Positions 26,682-35,868 are shown, counted from the first letter of the stretch. The stretch is DNA of 58,941 nucleotides from Paratractidigestivibacter sp963630635 (GCA_963630635.1 CAVGOA010000009.1:1-58941), one strand, 5' to 3'. The notes: generated by a model not told the origin, from the letters alone. A program made the numbers and translations.

Positions 26682-26975
26682 TTACCTGAGCGCGCTTGCG
26701 ATCTGCGCATCGGCCGCCTCGATCGTCTCGGCGGAAGTCTCAAGGATCTTGGAGATGCCGTCGACGGAGTCGGTCAGGCTCTCGGTCGTGGACTTGTAGG
26801 TCTCCTCGAACTTGGCAACAAAAGCGTTTTGGCTCGAGCCCTCCCAGTCGGCGGCGATCCTGTCGATCTCGGTCTTCATCGCGCCTAAGTTCTGCAGGCA
26901 CTCTTCCTTCAACGACTGCAGATTCTTTGCGCCGTCGCGCAACTCGGAAGGTGTCATGCGAATTTGTTCACTCAT
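26682..26975 (-). CDS. WXG100-family protein, EsxA type
   Basis: A 97-residue helical hairpin with DWEGSSQNAFVAKF at the turn (about 43-56), the canonical WXG100 pattern, and no signal peptide. Length and spacing match EsxA/YukE, the founding small substrate and probable structural partner of T7SSb. It begins MSEQIRMTPSELRDGAKNLQ and ends in an alanine-rich helix. The ribosome-binding site AGAAAAGGAGAAG before the ATG is strong, suggesting high expression. It is flanked by the two FHA-protein genes, with 53-69 bp gaps on either side, the widest gaps in this part of the operon, so it could also be transcribed separately. The assignment is secure at family level. Confidence 0.9.
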   Translation of the reverse strand: MSEQIRMTPSELRDGAKNLQSLKEECLQNLGAMKTEIDRIAADWEGSSQNAFVAKFEETYKSTTESLTDSVDGISKILETSAETIEAADAQIASALR

Positions 26976-27044
26976 GTCTTCTCCTTTTCTAGAAACGGCC
27001 TATATCGCCAGCCGAGAAAACCCGGCGAAGCTCCTTATAGCGGG

Positions 27045-27713
27045 TCAATCCCACTGAACGCGAACGCAAAATTGCTCGTCCGAAAGCTTTAGGTCATCCC
27101 CGTCCCCGATCTCTACGGGACTATCTGAGGCTACTTCAACCCCGTTGACCTTGGTTTTATTTGTCGAGCCAAGATCGGCGACGAAAACTTTGCAGTCCTG
27201 CACATAAAAACGAACATGGCGTCGACTCACTGTTGGGTTGCCGCTGATCTGCACATCCGCGGCGCTGCCTTTTCCAACCACAAAAGGAAGCGGCGCCGTA
27301 AGGGTCTCTGCCGTCTTTTGCCGCACAAGGGTGACCTTTGGGGCTTCGTCGAGAACGACGGTCTGGTCGTCCGCATCATAGAAATCGGGCAAGGCGCCAG
27401 GACCATCGAAGATCTCGGTAACCTCTTCACCCGCTTCCACGCTGCCGAGGCGCTCACCGCCACCCATCTTGCCGGGAGACCTACGGACGCCTTCTAAAGC
27501 TTCCTGCGGGGTATCCTTAGAAGGAAAGAGGGATTTAAGCCAGCTGTTCTTCTTTGGCTCGCGGCTTGCGTTTTGCTCAGGCATCGGAACAGTCACCAGG
27601 TGGGGTGCCTGCGCCTTAGACACCAGGACGGCAGGCAAGGTCGCCCCGCATTTGATACAGAATCTCCACTCCGGCTTAAGCTCGGCGCCGCACTTCTCGC
27701 AGTACAAACCCAT
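27045..27713 (-). CDS. Zinc-ribbon plus FHA domain protein
   Basis: A 222-residue cytoplasmic protein. The N-terminus is a zinc ribbon with two CxxC knuckles (CEKCGAEL and FCIKCGATL). A linker of about 95 residues includes DADDQTVVLDEAP. A C-terminal FHA domain follows (PFVVGKGSAADVQI, SRRHVRFY, DLGSTNKTKVNG). The acidic-T-V-V-L-D stretch ahead of the FHA domain recalls the phosphothreonine sites of GarA/OdhI-like FHA proteins, where self-binding switches activity. A matching stretch is present in two other proteins of the operon. I chose the ATG at 27713, seven bases after GAGG; a GTG one codon earlier is possible. It begins just after the stop of the giant Ig-repeat gene. Confidence 0.87.
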   Translation of the reverse strand: MGLYCEKCGAELKPEWRFCIKCGATLPAVLVSKAQAPHLVTVPMPEQNASREPKKNSWLKSLFPSKDTPQEALEGVRRSPGKMGGGERLGSVEAGEEVTEIFDGPGALPDFYDADDQTVVLDEAPKVTLVRQKTAETLTAPLPFVVGKGSAADVQISGNPTVSRRHVRFYVQDCKVFVADLGSTNKTKVNGVEVASDSPVEIGDGDDLKLSDEQFCVRVQWD

Positions 27714-27717
27714 CACT

Positions 27718-30700
27718 TTACCTCTTGTTTTCCTGCTTGGAACGCTTTACCAGGGCATATACGATTCCTGCGATCGCGGCAAGCGCGGCCGCGGCTCCTG
27801 CTATTACCCAAGCCAAGTGAAGCTCGAAGATATCGGTAGTCACGCGGAAGCCCGAGACCTGGGCCTCGCCGGTGCGACCGGCCAGGTCGGTCGCCACGAT
27901 CTTGACGCTGCGGTCGGTGAAAGAAGCCTGGTTCACCTTAAAGTTGTAGTTACCATAGGCGTCGTAGTATGTATCGACTTGGCTACCGTCAACTAGGACC
28001 TTAACGTCTGCGATCCCGATGTTTTCAACGACCTTAAAGGTGACCTGGCATTCCTCGGCCTCAATAACGGAGCCTTCGCTCACGCTGAGGTTGGTAATTA
28101 CGGGGTCCGTCGTGTCGAGAATGAAGTCGACCTCAGCGGCAGACTCGCCACCGGCGGCACGGTCGTAGAAGTCGGAGCTCGAGTTAATGTTGCTCGCCAG
28201 GTCATTGGAACGCACGCTCACGTGATAGCGCCCGTCCTGCTGAAAATTGGTCGCCGGAATGTTGTAGCGGTACAGGGCCCAGCCGCGCGAATCGGCATCC
28301 CCAGAGGTCTCCTCGGTAATCGTGAAGCCGATGTCCGAGGCGACCTCGTTACGCTTAAGCTCCGTTGTATTCATACCCGAGGTGACGCTCACGCCGTGCT
28401 CCTCCGAGGCCACGCCAGAGACGTTGATCTCCTCAACCACGACCGCACGGCTCTTCGTGAGATAGCCATCGTTGTCTTTGTACGAGGCGGCATCGACCAC
28501 ACGGAAAGTCGAGCCAAAGCGATTAACCGAGAAGGTAAGCGAAGCCTCTGCCTCGTTGCCGGCAAGATCGGTAATGTGGGCGGTCAAGGTATAGATATCG
28601 TCCACAGCGGCCTCGCGGACAAAATCAGCAAAGCTCACCGTTTTGCCAAGCCCCTCGTCAAGGGTGGCAACCTCATACGAAACCTCGCCGTTCTTTGTTC
28701 CAGCAAGGGAGTACGTCACAGCAGAAGCGTCGAAGTTCGCCTCGTCGGCAAAGCTAATGACAGGCTTGACCTCACCCTTGTAGGCAAAGGATTTCTCGAC
28801 ACCAGTGATAGAGACGGTCGGGGCAACAAGGTCGACGACAAATTCATCGGCCTTATAGGGGCTCAACTCATTTCCGGCCTTATCCTTACCCGAGACGGCG
28901 AGGTTGTGGACACCGTCACTTGCAAACGAGACGGTCACGGTGTGGGTGTCGCCGTTGTCGCTCCACGTGCCGACCGTGCCGGTCGTGTCGATCTGGATGA
29001 GGCTCGAGTCAAAATTATGCTCGGTCACGGTGATGGTCGCGGTGCGGCCGGCTTTGTAGTACTTGCCATTTCGAACGTCGTTGTTGTCGAAGCTCACCTC
29101 GACGGTCGGGGACGTGCGGTCAATGGTGAACTCGGCCAAATGGGCCGTTCCCTGGTTCTTTGCAGGATCAGTGACCTGCGCATCAATGACATAGTGGCCA
29201 TCCTGGGCAAAGGTCTCGCTCATGCCGTATTGGTCGTAGGTAAAGCTCGTACCGTGATCGTCGGTAAACGAGAGGCCCTCGCGCGCGATCACCCCAAGGT
29301 AGCTTATCGCGCGCGTCCAGCTACTCTGGGCGCGGCCGGCGCTGCCTTCCTGTTTAGTTACCGTGAAGACACCTTGCTCGGGCTCATAAGACTGCAGGTA
29401 GGGATAGTTGAGCTCATCAACCGTAAGCGTCACGGTCTTCTCGGTGTTGTAGTACGCTCCCTCTTCGATTCCAGATAGAGCAAGCTTGGGCGCAACGGTG
29501 TCCTTAAGCAGGCCCTGGGGGTAAATCTTACTCGGGTTATAGACCGAGAGGTTCTCGACCTCTTGGTCAGAAAGGACACGAGCCTTACCCGTAGGCGCGA
29601 TGCTCCAGTAGCGCACGTTCTTGGAGAGGTCGATCGCCTTAACGACAACGTCGCGGTCAAACTCATGCCCATCGGCAAAGGTCAACGTCGCCGTGGCAGA
29701 AGCATTGCCGACAATGACGTCAGAAGACACAAGAACGTCTTGGCCGTAGTAACCGTCGCCGCCATCCACGATGCTGATCGACTCGAGACTAATGTTGTCG
29801 CGCAGACTGATCGTCGCCGCGGCCGCGCGGTTATAGAAGTAGAAATTCGCCGAATAATTGTTAGCGGCTTCCACGCTCACGCTAACGTCGCTCACCTCAG
29901 GCGCCGTCATGTCAACGGTAAAGGGGGCGCAGCCAAGGTTCGACTTTGTCGCGTCCGGCTTGTTGCCGGCAAGGTCGACGACGTTGGCGGCCAGCGTCTT
30001 TCCGGCGCCCTCATCGTAAACAACGGTCTTTGTCCAGGTGTGGGGGTCGCTTTCGTTTTGGACCCACTCAGTCTCGCTCAGGGAACCGGAAACAGACAAA
30101 GAGGAAGCCGATGCGTCAAAGTGGTCGTCCACAACGGTAATCGTGGCGGTGACCATCTCGTTGAAATAGTCGACACCCTGATAGCTGTTGGTCGCGGTCT
30201 TGTCGCGCTCGATAGAAACAAGAGGCGCCACGTCATCGACAAAGAACTCGCCTGAGTCATAGCTTGTGACGACAGAGCCATCTTCCAGCTTACCAAACTC
30301 GACAGCACGGCCCGCGAGGTCGGTGCCATTCACCTTGAGGCTAAGAGCCTTATCAGAATTGCCAAACACAACGGTCGCGGTGTGTTTGGAGCCCTCATCC
30401 ACCCAATCGGAGACCTTGAATGAGTCGTCATCGCCATCAGCGGCAACCTCGATAAGGTCCTTATCAAAATTGAGTTCGTCTATGACGATAGTCGCCGTGC
30501 GCGCAGACGAGAAATACTTGCCGTTCTTTGACTCATTAAGGTCGTACGTAACGGTCGCCTGCGGAGAAACCAAGTCGACGACAAAAGTCCCGGAGTCATA
30601 GCTTTCCGCAACGTTGCCGGCAAGATCTGCGGCATGAACGCGAAGGCGATACTCCCCGTCGGCCGCAAAGCTAACGGTGGCCGTCTTGGGGTCCTTCTCG

Positions 30701-32571
30701 TCCCAGACCAGGGTCCCACCCTCAACACTCGCAAGGGACTGGTCGAAATTGTCATCAGAGAAGGATATGGTCGCCGTGCGCGCGGCGTCATAGTAGGTTT
30801 TCTCGCCGTAAGAACCCTTGGCGTCTTGGTTGTCCCAGGAAACCGATATAGTCGGGGCAGTTTTGTCTACGATGAACTCACTTGAGTCATAGGAGGCCGC
30901 GACGTTGCCCGCAAGATCGCTGGCGCTAATCTTGAGGTCGTAGACGCCGTCGTTGGAAAACACGGCCGTGCCTTTCCTTGGGTTTCTTTTATCCCAAACA
31001 ACAGTCGCTCCGTCGACCTTGACAAGGGACGGGTCATAGTTCTCCTCGGCGATAACGACGGTGGCGGTACGTGCCCTCGCGTAATACTTGCGGTTTATAA
31101 GCCCTTCGTTGTCCCAAGACACATCGATTCTGGGCGCGCTCTGATCTATAACGAACTCGCCGGAATCGTAGGTAGATGCAGCATTACCCGCAAGGTCGAG
31201 AGCCTCCACCGTCAAATCATACGTGCCGTCCTTTTCAAATATGACCGTTGCAACATGTTTTGAGGGGTTTTTCGAGTCAACAGACCAGGTGCCCACAGTC
31301 GCGCCCTTAGCCTTGATCGCTGTCGCGTCTGCACTAAAGTTATCGTCGGTAATCGTCACCGTTGCGGTGCGAGACGTCGAGAAGTACTTCTCGTTAGTCG
31401 CCTCGGTCTTATCCCACGAGACGTCGACAACAGGAGCCGTGCGGTCGATGACGAGCAGCGCCTTGGGGGTATCGCCCGGAACCTTTCCCCAAACCTTGTT
31501 GTTGTTCACGCTGATTTGGTATGAGCCCTCGGCGCCAAAGGTCTTCTCGAAAACATGTGAGCCATCATCAAGAACAGAGGTCGCCCAATCGTCCTGGGTT
31601 TCTCCGTTTACCTCAATCGTCGTATCGGCGCAGTAGTCGAATGCGCTCACGGTCACGCGGGCCGTTACCTCAGAGTCTTTAAAGTAGGACTTTGAATCTG
31701 TTCCGTTGAACTCGATGGACGTCTGCGGAAGCGATGCATCAACCGTGAACACTTGTCCATCAACCTTGTTGCCGTCTGCATCGACGGTCGAGTCCTGCTG
31801 TCCATACTCGGCAACAGAGCTGTTGCCCATTTTGTCTGCGGCCTCAACCTTGATGTCTTGAATCGCCGCGCAATCGATGGTCGTGGTGTGCGTTGTCCCA
31901 GATGTTGCCCACTGGGCATCGCCCAAAGAGACGCCGTTCACCTTAGTGGCAGAGGCATCGAACGTCGCATCATCAACAGAGACGGTGGCCTTAAGCCCCT
32001 TCTTTGAGTAGAAGTCAACAGTTTGCTCTTTAGCGTCCGTTTCTTGGACCTTGACCGAAGCCTGACCGGCTCGTGTCTGGGACATTTTTATGGTCACTAC
32101 AGGAGTCTCTGAATCGATGTGGGCAGCACCGATCTCAAGGGTCTCGGCAGGGCGCTGAAAACCTCTTTTACTCACGACGATGCTTGCCTTGGCGCCGGCG
32201 AGAACCTCGTCCGAGCTAAGAGCTGTTTCATATACCTTGGGGTCCTTGTCCTTTGCTGTGGCCGGAGTCACGTCGCTCCACGCATCGGTCTCGTTCGAGT
32301 CGACGCCCTTTGCAAAAACGCTTGATTTCTCGGCATCGAATACCAGGCCGGCGGGCACAGTTATGCGAGCGATGTAGCTATCCTGCTTTGCCACGTAATT
32401 CATGCCATCGATAACGGTTAAACCATCGATGTCGAACTCGATGCCGGATCTACTCGCCACGCCAAAAGCCGGCACCGCGACGGTTACGGCAAGACTCGCC
32501 GCGATAGCGCCCGCCGCGATGCGGCCACGGCTAGAAAGGGCGATTCGCCTTTGATTGTTGTAAGTATCCAT
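27718..32571 (-). CDS. Giant Ig-repeat membrane protein of the type VII operon
   Basis: A 1617-residue protein with a signal/anchor segment near 17-38 (RIAAGAIAASLAVTVAVPAF) and a single helix at the C-terminus (LAWVIAGAAAALAAIAGIVY) followed by a short basic tail, so nearly all of it lies outside the cell. The exterior is made of roughly a dozen Ig-like units of about 90-100 residues carrying recurrent KYYxxxRTATIxxxExNFD and DLAGN motifs; eight or more copies are clear. This belongs to the broad class of bacterial Ig-like repeat proteins. It may be a surface adhesin or a structural part of the secretion machine. Anchoring at both ends around a large exterior domain resembles the topology of EsaA/YueB, which is otherwise missing; that parallel is inference. 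Confidence 0.82.
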   Translation of the reverse strand: MDTYNNQRRIALSSRGRIAAGAIAASLAVTVAVPAFGVASRSGIEFDIDGLTVIDGMNYVAKQDSYIARITVPAGLVFDAEKSSVFAKGVDSNETDAWSDVTPATAKDKDPKVYETALSSDEVLAGAKASIVVSKRGFQRPAETLEIGAAHIDSETPVVTIKMSQTRAGQASVKVQETDAKEQTVDFYSKKGLKATVSVDDATFDASATKVNGVSLGDAQWATSGTTHTTTIDCAAIQDIKVEAADKMGNSSVAEYGQQDSTVDADGNKVDGQVFTVDASLPQTSIEFNGTDSKSYFKDSEVTARVTVSAFDYCADTTIEVNGETQDDWATSVLDDGSHVFEKTFGAEGSYQISVNNNKVWGKVPGDTPKALLVIDRTAPVVDVSWDKTEATNEKYFSTSRTATVTITDDNFSADATAIKAKGATVGTWSVDSKNPSKHVATVIFEKDGTYDLTVEALDLAGNAASTYDSGEFVIDQSAPRIDVSWDNEGLINRKYYARARTATVVIAEENYDPSLVKVDGATVVWDKRNPRKGTAVFSNDGVYDLKISASDLAGNVAASYDSSEFIVDKTAPTISVSWDNQDAKGSYGEKTYYDAARTATISFSDDNFDQSLASVEGGTLVWDEKDPKTATVSFAADGEYRLRVHAADLAGNVAESYDSGTFVVDLVSPQATVTYDLNESKNGKYFSSARTATIVIDELNFDKDLIEVAADGDDDSFKVSDWVDEGSKHTATVVFGNSDKALSLKVNGTDLAGRAVEFGKLEDGSVVTSYDSGEFFVDDVAPLVSIERDKTATNSYQGVDYFNEMVTATITVVDDHFDASASSLSVSGSLSETEWVQNESDPHTWTKTVVYDEGAGKTLAANVVDLAGNKPDATKSNLGCAPFTVDMTAPEVSDVSVSVEAANNYSANFYFYNRAAAATISLRDNISLESISIVDGGDGYYGQDVLVSSDVIVGNASATATLTFADGHEFDRDVVVKAIDLSKNVRYWSIAPTGKARVLSDQEVENLSVYNPSKIYPQGLLKDTVAPKLALSGIEEGAYYNTEKTVTLTVDELNYPYLQSYEPEQGVFTVTKQEGSAGRAQSSWTRAISYLGVIAREGLSFTDDHGTSFTYDQYGMSETFAQDGHYVIDAQVTDPAKNQGTAHLAEFTIDRTSPTVEVSFDNNDVRNGKYYKAGRTATITVTEHNFDSSLIQIDTTGTVGTWSDNGDTHTVTVSFASDGVHNLAVSGKDKAGNELSPYKADEFVVDLVAPTVSITGVEKSFAYKGEVKPVISFADEANFDASAVTYSLAGTKNGEVSYEVATLDEGLGKTVSFADFVREAAVDDIYTLTAHITDLAGNEAEASLTFSVNRFGSTFRVVDAASYKDNDGYLTKSRAVVVEEINVSGVASEEHGVSVTSGMNTTELKRNEVASDIGFTITEETSGDADSRGWALYRYNIPATNFQQDGRYHVSVRSNDLASNINSSSDFYDRAAGGESAAEVDFILDTTDPVITNLSVSEGSVIEAEECQVTFKVVENIGIADVKVLVDGSQVDTYYDAYGNYNFKVNQASFTDRSVKIVATDLAGRTGEAQVSGFRVTTDIFELHLAWVIAGAAAALAAIAGIVYALVKRSKQENKR

Positions 32572-32577
32572 GAGTGC

Positions 32578-32988
32578 TTACTCCCCTACGATCTTGTCGC
32601 TGTTTAAAACGACCTCTTTGTGCGTAATCCGAAACCCAAACGAAGGCGTTTTCGCCTGTTGCGGGTAATTGGGCTGCTTGTCCGACAAGGACTCATGCGG
32701 CTGTTCGCTTGTCGAGCAATCCAAGACAACCGTCGACTCGTCCTCTTTGGCGGGTAACGCGACGCGGGGCTTTTGCTCCTCGGCGGGTGACGCGACGCTG
32801 GGCTCTTGCTTCTTTGCATGTGTCTTTGCGGTTGGTGCAGGTTTATCACTGCGCCGCTTGCCCGCCAGATCTGCCCTCACTCCACGTATGTCGCTAGCGC
32901 GATATACGTATGCGGCAAGAATCGCGAGCAAAACCGCGCCGATCAAAAGAACGATCCCGGCGATTCTCAAGATATCTTGAAGGGTCAT
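32578..32988 (-). CDS. Small single-pass membrane protein with acidic TVVLD motif
   Basis: A 136-residue protein with one N-terminal transmembrane helix (ILRIAGIVLLIGAVLLAILA, about 6-26), then a Lys/Pro/Ala/Glu-rich disordered stretch and a short C-terminal segment (FGFRITHKEVVLNSDKIVG). No family was recognised. EDESTVVLDCS near the middle closely matches a stretch of the zinc-ribbon FHA protein and the tail of the phosphatase, suggesting a phosphothreonine site. I use the ATG at 32988, seven bases after GGGGGAGG and sharing one base with the kinase stop (TGATG); GTG at 32991 is an alternative. It sits between the kinase and the giant Ig-repeat genes. It could take the place of EssA, a small membrane subunit, but that is speculation. 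Confidence 0.7.
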   Translation of the reverse strand: MTLQDILRIAGIVLLIGAVLLAILAAYVYRASDIRGVRADLAGKRRSDKPAPTAKTHAKKQEPSVASPAEEQKPRVALPAKEDESTVVLDCSTSEQPHESLSDKQPNYPQQAKTPSFGFRITHKEVVLNSDKIVGE

Positions 32989-34805
32989 CACACATCCTCC
33001 CCCGCTCCCAATACGGCAGGGCTCAAGGACTTATCGGCAACTGTTGCGGCGGCGCTCTCGTAAACGGCCGCGATATTCGACGATATCGCCGCCCTCGTCT
33101 CTTCCGAGAGAACAGAGGCACACATGGACCGAGCCTTCTCGCTCGACGCGGCGTCGTTCTCAAGCGCCTCAGCCATAGCCTTCGCCTTATTCACCAGCGC
33201 CTCGACCTGCTCGCGCGGAACACCCGCGCGTTTAAACCCGCTAAGGTATGTCGGAGAAACGACTGCCTGGTTGATGAGCTGGCAAAGACGCAAGCGCACC
33301 ATTACCGGGTCTTTGTCCGAAAGTCCCTCAAGGGCAGACTCCAGCGACTGCCAGTAGCCCTCATAGACGCTGCCCTCGCTTCCCTCCAGCGTCGACTGCG
33401 AGAGCTTGCGATAGAACTCGCCGATCGTCACATACACCTGAGCAGACGACCTCTCGGACGCGGTGAGCGTGCAGGCCTTATTCGAAGAGACCTTCTCGTC
33501 ATAGTGATCGATTGCTGCCTGGAACCATTGAGCCGCCTGGATACCGGCACTCATAGCGTAATCACGAGACTCATCGTTGTCGTTTTGCTCGTAGTAAACG
33601 TAGTAAAGGGTGCCAATGTCGTAGCACAGCTTTGCGTACCCGTCTTGGGATTCGATTCTCGCACGGTACGTGTCCATGATGTCTTGGAGGCGAGAAGCCT
33701 CTTGAATCGAGAAGTTCTGATCGGCTTTGTACACTTTGTCCACAAGCTCCGAGTACGTGTCGACGCGTGTCGGGTCAACAGCTATCGCATCGACATAATA
33801 GTTCTCGGCGGCCGAAGGCGAGTAATCCAGGGACTCGGTACTCGCGGCTCGAGCCGAGGAAAGATACGACTCGTACGTTGTGTTCTTTAGATAAAGGCTC
33901 GTGGCCAGGCAAACGACGCCCGCTACGGCAAGGCCAATGGAGGCTGCCCGCAACAAGGAAAAACGGCCCAGCTTCTTTTTGAGGGCGCTACGATAACCTT
34001 CGGTGAGCTTCTCGTAGTTCTCAAGGTCATAGCGCATGTCCGCCGCTGTCTGATAACGGTCGTCGGGATTTGCCTGAGTGGCCTTGGCGATAATGTGCTC
34101 AAGACCCTCCGAGAGCTTTGGGTTAATCTCGCGAATAGGGTGCCAGTATGTCTCGGTCGAAGCCGAGCGGCCGGTTACCAGGACGTACAGCGTTACACCC
34201 AAGGAATAGATATCGGTCCTAGCATCGGTCTGGGCATCACGCGAGAATTGCTCGGGCGCAGCGTAGCCCCTTGTGCCAAGCACCTTAGTGTCGGACGACT
34301 TTCCCTCTTTGTACTCGCGGGCAATGCCAAAGTCGATAAGGCGCACCGTCGAGTCCTCGCGAAGCATGATGTTGTCAGGCTTCATATCGCGGTAGATAAC
34401 AGGAGGTGTTCTGGTGTGGAGATACTCGAGGGCATCGCAAAGCTGGATTCCCCAAGCAATCACGTCGGCTTCCTCCATGGGATGGCCGGCCGCGCGCATC
34501 GTTTGCTTAAGGGACGCGCCCTCGACGTAGTCCATGACAACAAAGATGGTCCTACCGTCCTCGATGATATCGACGACGCGTGGGAGCATCGGGTGATCAA
34601 GCCGTTTCATGAGATGGGCCTCAGTGATGAGGCTTTGGACGACCACCTCGTTGTTTACGTCGCGGGCCGTGCGGCCAATCTCCTTGATGGCCCAGAGCTT
34701 GTTCAAGCGGCTGTCGCGCGCAAGCCATACGCGCGACATTCCACCCCGCCCAACAAGAGAGAGCACTTCGTATTTTCCGTCGATAATGTCGCCGATTTGT
34801 GCCAA
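32988..34805 (-). CDS. Membrane Ser/Thr kinase (PknB type) with external helical domain
   Basis: A 605-residue protein. Residues about 1-270 are a Hanks-type kinase with GRGGMSRVWLARD (glycine loop), WAIKEI (catalytic Lys), YRDMKPDN (catalytic loop, Asp intact), IDFGIAR (DFG) and an activation loop ending GTRGYAAPEQ. All catalytic residues are present. One transmembrane helix lies near 283-305 (AASIGLAVAGVVCLATSLYL). The outer ~300 residues are helical and TPR-like (for example LCYDIGTLYYVYYEQNDND), not the PASTA repeats of typical PknB. Kinase fold, one helix, external helical domain is the layout of EssB/YukC, whose kinase-like domain is dead. The start appears to be TTG at 34805, two bases after the phosphatase stop. 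It presumably phosphorylates FHA partners in this operon. Confidence 0.9.
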   Translation of the reverse strand: MAQIGDIIDGKYEVLSLVGRGGMSRVWLARDSRLNKLWAIKEIGRTARDVNNEVVVQSLITEAHLMKRLDHPMLPRVVDIIEDGRTIFVVMDYVEGASLKQTMRAAGHPMEEADVIAWGIQLCDALEYLHTRTPPVIYRDMKPDNIMLREDSTVRLIDFGIAREYKEGKSSDTKVLGTRGYAAPEQFSRDAQTDARTDIYSLGVTLYVLVTGRSASTETYWHPIREINPKLSEGLEHIIAKATQANPDDRYQTAADMRYDLENYEKLTEGYRSALKKKLGRFSLLRAASIGLAVAGVVCLATSLYLKNTTYESYLSSARAASTESLDYSPSAAENYYVDAIAVDPTRVDTYSELVDKVYKADQNFSIQEASRLQDIMDTYRARIESQDGYAKLCYDIGTLYYVYYEQNDNDESRDYAMSAGIQAAQWFQAAIDHYDEKVSSNKACTLTASERSSAQVYVTIGEFYRKLSQSTLEGSEGSVYEGYWQSLESALEGLSDKDPVMVRLRLCQLINQAVVSPTYLSGFKRAGVPREQVEALVNKAKAMAEALENDAASSEKARSMCASVLSEETRAAISSNIAAVYESAAATVADKSLSPAVLGAGEDV

Positions 34806-34807
34806 GG

Positions 34808-35659
34808 CTACTCATCCCCTTCAATGCAGGTGGTAGCCTCGTCGCCGCAGTTAAGCACGGAGGTAGAGGAGTCCTCGCGGGAAACATGCAGGCAAACGGC
34901 CGTGATGTTGTCCCTCTCGCCGGCATCCATTACCTGGTCGGCGGCCTGGGCGAGTGCGTTTGAGATGGCATCGCTGGTTAACGGAAGATTCTCGCCAAGG
35001 GCATGAGCCAGGCCGCCCATGTCCAGCCTGCGATAGAAACCGTCGCAGCAAAGCAGGATCGTGTCACCGTCCGTAATCGGGCCGCAAGTAAAGACGGGGT
35101 CGATTCCTTCCTGGGCGCCCACAGCCTGCAGAATCACCGAGCTCTCTGGCCTGGTCAGCGCCTCTTTTGCGCCGATCCTGCCTGCATCGATCTCACGCTG
35201 AATAAGGGTCTGATCGCGCGTGAGCTGCTCAAAAGAGCCCTGACGAAAAAGGTAGGCACGGCAATCGCCAACATGGCCTATCACATAGTGGTTCTCAAAG
35301 ACAAGCAGCGCGGTCAGGGTGGTGCCCAATCGCGCGCCGCGATTTTGTCCATAGCTCCACAGACGGGAATTGAGCTTATCCATGAGACTCGTCCACGCGC
35401 CCTTGATATTTGCAAGGTCAACCGTGTCATCTTTGGTATTCAAGGACGAGTAGGTTGGAAAGGAATCCTCGAACCAGTAGGAAAACTCACTGATCACGGT
35501 GGAGCTGGCGATCTCGCCGCCAGACAAGCCGCCGACACCGTCACAGAGCGCGATAAGCGACGCCTCGCCGAGGCCGGTCATTGCCGTCAAGGCACAGTAT
35601 GCGTCCTGGTTAACTTTCTTAACCGATCCGGCAATCGAATGCCCGGCAAGAGTAACCAC
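34808..35659 (-). CDS. PP2C-family Ser/Thr phosphatase (PstP/PrpC type)
   Basis: A 283-residue cytoplasmic metal-dependent phosphatase. Motifs are present in order: NQDAY, ALCDGVGGLSGGEIAS, GTTLTALLVFENHYVIGHVGDCRAYLF, LLCCDGFYRR and RDNITAVCLHV, with the metal-binding aspartates intact. It would reverse phosphorylation by the adjacent kinase, as PstP/PrpC do for PknB. The C-terminal tail (EDSSTSVLNCGDEATTC) carries a T-x-V-L-N-C stretch like the TVVLD motif in two other proteins of the locus. The start is GTG at 35659, shortly after GAGGGGG. It is the first gene of the type VII operon, so its promoter should lie in 35660-35800, where I see no clear consensus. Confidence 0.93.
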   Translation of the reverse strand: MVTLAGHSIAGSVKKVNQDAYCALTAMTGLGEASLIALCDGVGGLSGGEIASSTVISEFSYWFEDSFPTYSSLNTKDDTVDLANIKGAWTSLMDKLNSRLWSYGQNRGARLGTTLTALLVFENHYVIGHVGDCRAYLFRQGSFEQLTRDQTLIQREIDAGRIGAKEALTRPESSVILQAVGAQEGIDPVFTCGPITDGDTILLCCDGFYRRLDMGGLAHALGENLPLTSDAISNALAQAADQVMDAGERDNITAVCLHVSREDSSTSVLNCGDEATTCIEGDE

Positions 35660-35868
35660 ATAACCCCCTCAGCGAAATCACTTGATTCGAAGCAGCAGCA
35701 ATGCGACGTTCCAACCAGCCCGCTACCGCATAGTCGAGGATAGGTTTTGATATAGGACGCCGCGAGGATCGACGCGCCAAATGGAATAAGTGAGGCGTTT
35801 TCAGTCAAAAATAAGGTCTCGCGCCGTTCTTCTCGCCGCCCGCGCCTAGGGTCGCGTCTGGGGCCGCG

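Noticed and set aside
32988..34805. Calling the kinase a PASTA-type PknB/Stk1
   Set aside because: The outer domain is helical and TPR-like; no PASTA repeats are present.
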